Source: Gymnopus androsaceus JB14 (Eukaryota > Basidiomycota > Agaricomycetes > Agaricales > Omphalotaceae). Taken from it: a stretch of 22,389 nucleotides of DNA. Made by a program: the position numbers and the translations under genes. Positions 18,269 to 22,389 of this stretch are shown piece after piece. The notes beneath the pieces were generated by a model that saw only the letters and a list, made by a program, of their open reading frames with translations, ran no database searches and was not told where the DNA came from. Position 1 is the first letter of the stretch, and each line of letters starts with the position of its first letter. The stretch covers positions 1 through 22,389 of the forward strand of contig ML770056.1 of assembly GCA_009733575.1 (NCBI GenBank), given 5' to 3'.

Positions 18269-19613
18269 TCACTTCTTCAGCCTCCGCATCCAGCCAAAAC
18301 TGTTTATCTGGTTCGTCCAAGCATATCTCTGCGTCGTAGCTGGGGGCTTGTCCGGATTATAAGGCTTTCGTTTCCTCGGGTCAACCAGCGGCTTGTGTTT
18401 GGATACCACAACAGGAGGTTCAGGTATATTTGAGAGGGCCGCAAAGTAGAAGTCCGACCCATCACCCAGGGATTCAATGTCGTCCTCAAGGAGATCATGG
18501 GCAGTAACGTAGGAGGCGATGTCGACTTCGGTTGTAGGAGAATGTTGAGGGAGAGGAGGACCCGCGTTAGCTCGCAACTTTTTGATATGCTTATCGCGAA
18601 TCTTGATTCCCTCCTGCCATGCCTTCCCCCGCTCAGTGAGCTTGAGCTCACGGCGAGGTCTTGGACCCTTAGGCAAACCCAAAATGTCAGCAGGAGTACC
18701 CAATGTTTTAGCAGACCGAGGTCCCCCCAGGTGACCGCAAAGTGATTCATCAAAAACCACTTGGTCACTGAAGTGGTACCCACCATTAAGGTCACAAACA
18801 CACCACCCAATACGATTCTCCTCATACCCAACGAAGATGCACTCAATCATCTTGTCACCCATTTTCCGCCATAGCTCCTCTGGGACCTGCATCCAGGCCT
18901 GACACCCCCAGACTCGGAGATGTGAAAGATCTGGCTTGCGATGGTGAACCATTTCGAACGGAGTCTTGTTCTTCGGAAGCGTTTTCAAGGGTAAACGGAA
19001 TCTGATATATATCGCAGTCCTAACCGCATCATCCCAGAACTGCATAGGAAGACCGGCATGGACTAAGAGAGTCATGGCATCATTTTCAATAGTACGAACC
19101 CAACGTTCTGCCTTTCCATTCTGTTGATGCAAGTAGGGAGCAGTCTGTTGAGCTGCAATCCCTTTCGAAACAAAGAACTGGGAAGCCTCCTCACCATGGA
19201 ATTCTTTTGCACCATCCAAGCGAACATTCTGAACATGCTCACCAGTGACGTTCTCCCACCCATTGATCGTTGATTGGATAACCTTTAGTGCCTGGTTCTT
19301 CTTCGCAAAACAGCCTCCACCGATTGCGGAAGTATAATCATCAACAATCACATTAAAGTGCGATGACTTGTGAGGTGAAAGAACCGGCATAGGACCACAG
19401 GTATCAATAACAACGAGTTCCAGAGGGCGGGTGGCACGATTTCCATGAGAAGGATATGGGAAGTGAGGATGTTTCCCGCGGAGACATGAGTCGCAAATAT
19501 CCTTCATCCAGGTACCATTCCATTTGTCAAGACCAGTAGCGTAGTCACCAGTAAGCATTTCGTTGGTAGTCTGTTTGCCAATGTGAAGTAAACGCTCATG
19601 GAATAGATCACCG
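18269..19613 (-). pseudogene. Copia integrase, open over most of its length
   Basis: The zinc-binding HHCC domain begins FHERLLHIG (19600-19577) with the C pair in CDSCLRGKH. The DDE core has Asp in LVVIDTCGP, Asp in NVRLDGAKEF and Glu in NGKAERWVRTI. The post-core block SHLRVWGCQAWMQVPEELW and CIFVGYEENRIGW follows, as in other copia elements. The frame is open from about 19611 to 18269. It is separated from protease by a one-base C insertion near 19617 and from RT by a frame change near 18330. Integrase inserts retrotransposon cDNA into the genome; this copy retains its catalytic acids but is no longer joined in frame to the rest. Confidence 0.85.
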
Positions 19614-20303
19614 TTAGGGATTCAAGGTGTGAAAGTCGCCAGAGCAGAAGGTAATGTACAAACTAAATTTCTTTTCCAACAAAGCACCTGTGGAAATGAG
19701 ATTGACCGGGGCATCAGGGGCATACAGACAATCAAACAGTTCCAGTACCAGGAACTTGTCCGTGCCCTCGATTGGAGACCTAAAGTAGCAGGTCCCAGAT
19801 GCGCGAGTAGACAGCGTACCAGCGTTAGCCATAGTAACATCGAGTGCACCACCAGGGTCATACGTGGAGAAAAACTGCCTCTCCTTCACAATATGATTAG
19901 TACATGCGGAATCGAGCAGGGTTGGTGCATCACGTATGATAGATGCAAACACAACCGGGTCAGTATGCTCAATGGATTGTAATGTCTCCGGATGAAGGTC
20001 AGAGGACAGAGCGGAGAAAGACTCAAATAGCTGGGCAGGGTAAATTTGACGGGTAATGACATTCGACACCCCCAATGGAGCGGTAGTCGTATCAAGAGGT
20101 ACATCTGGTACTGTAATAGTAGGTTCAGCCGAAGTAACCATAGCAGTAGGACGTTGGCCGGACGCATTTGAGCGCTGGCTTGTGTTAACAGTCGTAGTGT
20201 TCCTGTTATTCCCCAAGACACCTTGCTTTGAATCTCCACCACCAGGATCTTGTCCACCCCCATTCGCAGCACCCCCATTCGCACCACCATTTCCGCGGTA
20301 CCC
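19614..20303 (-). pseudogene. Copia protease region
   Basis: In the same frame as gag, after the TGA at 20304-20306, comes a Gly/Asn-rich linker (GNGGANGGAANGGGQDPGGG) and then an aspartic protease with the active-site motif LLDSACTNHIV (about 19915-19885), followed by YAPDAPVNLISTGALL. Proteases of this type cleave the Gag-Pol polyprotein. The region ends at a frameshift in a CCC run near 19617. I see no CCHC zinc knuckle; the Gly-rich basic linker may stand in its place. Confidence 0.75.
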
Positions 20304-22060
20304 TCAACGAGTTTTTCCATTCCCTTGCGATTGTTGCTGACGGTTCGGCTGATTGTTGTTGTTATTGGGAGGTACATTGTAAGACTTGTTGAGTGATTCA
20401 GCCTGTACCAGTTTTTGAATGAACGCGTCAAACATCTCGCGACACAGCACAGAACCTGGGGAATTGAGAGCATCCTGGCATTTGTCAGCTGCAATAGCGT
20501 AACGATAGCCCGAGGGGAAACCGCGAATGAAATGGGAAAGGATGGTAGGCCAAGGGATAGGATAGTTGAATCCACGGAGCTGCGAAAGACCAGAAGACCA
20601 TACTTGGATATACTTTGCCACATCACCATTAACAACCCGAGTAGCCATCATCTCGTCTTGAATGCAAAGACAGTTCGTATAGTCAGGAGCAGCTTGGCAT
20701 CCCAAACAAAGACTGTCATACATTTCGCGTGCAGTACGACGATGTCCCTCAACCGTGATGACCGGACCCAAGAACCCACGAGCATCCTCATGAAGACGCG
20801 CGGTCAACACCAAAGATGCCCATGCGTCATCTTGATCCCATATCCTCCTGGCCTCTAGCTCTGCTTGATGCGGTGGCATAGAAAGAGAAGGACGATAAAC
20901 TGGCGTGTTGTATTCAGTCCATTCTACGCCCGGACCTGGAGGGTCACAAATGTGCCCAAACACATCCGCATCTGCCAATGCCTGAAGAACCGCATCATGC
21001 CATCGCGCCCAAGTCTGCCTATTTCGCAGAGCCGCATCATTGTCGATAGTCGACGTAAATGCGCTGAGAATTGATGAAAACAACTTGACTTTGGTATCGG
21101 AGGCAAAAGGGTCGGCATAAACATTGAATCCATAGTTCGGATTGATCAGAGGAGGGACATGGCCAGGGGGATATTGAGAGTTTGGATCAAAGGTATAGTT
21201 AGGTCCAGGGTGACCCTGAGCTGAGAGGCCATATGGCATATACACTGGGTGCACTGGCTGCTGCTGCGCTACTCCAGGTGGGTGCTGTAAATGTTGCGCT
21301 ACTCCAGGATGCATGGCTTGAGCTGCAGGGTGACCGGGAACTGCTACCGTCGGAGGACGGACAGATGGTCCAGGAACCAAACGCTGGTTGAATTGACTAG
21401 CAATCACCACATCCTCTCCTAAAGCCGCTAACTGAGCGGTAGCATAGGGTTGGTACGGTCGAGGATGCAGGATAGGAGCGTGGGTTGCTGGAGCCACCAC
21501 AGAAGGGGGGCGAGTCGGCGCCTGAGGGTCCAGTTGGTCATGCGGCTGCTGTAAGTAATTATACGTAGAGTTGTAAGGAAGGTGTATGTATGGAGCTGGA
21601 GACGGAACAAAACTTGTAAGAGACATCGGTTCAGAAGCGTTAGAAGAGAAAGACCAAGAAGAAATAGAATCGTCAGGCCTGCTTGTAACAGTCTGCAAGC
21701 GGATTTGTGCAATAGAAGCACGAGAACGCAATCGTTCGGATACAGTTGGAGGGCGTAAAGGAGCCGAGCTAGAAGGAGGCAAAGGACGAGAAGTTGTTGG
21801 AACAATAACATTAGGAACATAAGATGGATGGGGGGAGCCGTCACAGTAGGTATCGGAAAAGGAGTGGATGGAGGAGCAGTATGTAAAGGGATCTGCAAAT
21901 GTGGAGATACAACATTTTGAGTCGATGATGAATGTAAAAAATTACGAACAATTGGAACAGTGTTGTGGAATGAATTAGAAATTGACTGGGACAATGATGG
22001 AAATGAAGGAATGGATGATTGATTCTGTATGTAAGACGCACGACCAGGACCACTACCCAT
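20304..22060 (-). pseudogene. Copia Gag, one nonsense codon and one frameshift
   Basis: The N-terminal part is a Pro/Ser-rich segment (MGSGPGRASYIQNQ...PTVTAPP), which shifts frame at a C6 run near 21835. It continues as PSSSAPLRPPTVSERLRSR through a Pro/Gln/Tyr-rich low-complexity region (about 21620-21150). The conserved copia Gag domain (UBN2/Retrotran_gag type) spans about 21130-20400, with LRNRQTWARWHDAVLQALAD, ARRIWDQDDAWASL and ARGFLGPVITVEGHRTARE-like blocks. The protein ends at TGA 20304 in what would read TR-stop-GYRGNGG, where CGA (Arg) fits. Gag forms the virus-like particle. The start at 22060 is the first ATG in frame but is not certain. Confidence 0.75.
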
Positions 22061-22107
22061 CTGCGAACCCGGAAAAATTGTTGACGGCGATATGGTAGTT
22101 TGTCCAT

Positions 22108-22389
22108 CTGGAAAACTACCTAAAGCCCAGGCAAGTCCAGGTGTGCCTGGTCACTCTCAGGGATGCCCAGGAATTTGGCCAATTCCCAGGCAACACTAGG
22201 CAACCCAAGCACCCCAGGTAGCCCAGGGTTTTGGCCAAATTCTAGGGATCCTTGAGTATCTCTGAAGTTACTCAGGAATTAGCCTCAAGCAAGCCCAAAG
22301 GTCCTCAGGATTTAGCTATAATCCTAGGCTGCCCTGGTTGCTCGGGTGCCCTGGGAAATGGGCAAATTCCTAGGCTTCCTGGGCTACCC
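22108..22389. repeat. CCCAGG-rich repetitive sequence
   Basis: At least five CCCAGG words and two CCTGGG words occur in 280 bp. AATTTGGCCAATT (about 22171-22183) is a near-palindrome flanked by CCCAGG on both sides, and related copies lie near 22220 and 22340. No open frame of note and no match to the copia LTR at 16373-16681. It could belong to a nested repeat element that continues past the window. Confidence 0.4.

Larger units (their letters stand above)
16373..22060 (-). mobile_element. Decayed Ty1/copia LTR retrotransposon (5' LTR not in window)
   Basis: On the minus strand the order is gag, protease, integrase, reverse transcriptase, RNase H, polypurine tract and 3' LTR, which is the copia gene order (integrase before RT). 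The LTR is 309 bp. The internal region has at least six frameshifts and one clear nonsense codon, so the copy is inactive. No second LTR is found up to the window end. The sequence past 22108 has a different composition, suggesting truncation or a nested insertion there, or that the LTR lies further on. Confidence 0.85.

Noticed and set aside
11284..22060. The two copia regions as halves of one element
   Set aside because: Both contain the post-integrase region and the start of RT, with clearly different sequences, so they are separate copies of different families.
16725..22060. Copia frameshifts as sequencing errors
   Set aside because: The hAT transposase, NLR exons and the UTP7 core in the same window read through thousands of bases without indels, so base quality seems good and decay is the better explanation.

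Overview
The window looks like nuclear DNA of a mushroom-forming basidiomycete (Agaricomycetes). The signs are many short introns (mostly about 45-60 nt), a NACHT-WD40 receptor of the type expanded in these fungi, and several degenerate LINE, Ty1/copia and hAT elements packed around few host genes. No species is named because nothing in the sequence settles it.

Layout, left to right. 1-754: no recognisable gene. 755-3300 (-): a 5'-truncated LINE ending in an 18-nt poly(A) tract, with three in-frame stops and an RNase H-like domain that lacks its catalytic acids. 3870-11130 (+): a four-exon NACHT-WD40 (NLR/STAND) gene that would encode about 943 residues. Its second exon is split by a 4255-bp hAT transposon (4912-9166) with an 18-bp terminal inverted repeat and an 8-bp target duplication. 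The hAT carries a transposase gene on the minus strand that appears intact (12 exons, about 819 residues). Removing the hAT and one target copy restores the receptor frame exactly. 11131-11283: AT-rich sequence with inverted repeats. 11284-12240 (-): a decayed copia fragment. 12241-13511: no recognisable gene. 13512-15644 (-): UTP7, encoding the SSU-processome WD40/BING4 protein, with complete core and C-terminal exons but an in-frame TGA and no visible ATG in its N-terminal part. 15759-16174 (+): a tandem array of about 77-bp units, each of which reads as an intron plus a 3-nt microexon, leading into an acidic exon of an unknown gene (16175-16372). That exon is cut by the LTR of a second, decayed copia element (16373 to about 22060, minus strand), which has a complete 309-bp 3' LTR and broken gag, protease, integrase, RT and RNase H regions. 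22108-22389: CCCAGG-rich repetitive sequence where a 5' LTR might have been expected.

How the parts relate. The host content is one housekeeping ribosome-biogenesis gene (UTP7), one innate-immunity-type receptor disrupted by a young transposon, and one unknown gene disrupted by an old retrotransposon. The contrast in age is clear: the hAT and its host exon are free of frameshifts, whereas the LINE and both copia copies carry stops and indels. Several stops are compatible with C-to-T change (CGA to TGA, CAA to TAA). The two observations most worth following are the intron-microexon tandem array and the apparently reversible hAT insertion in the NLR.
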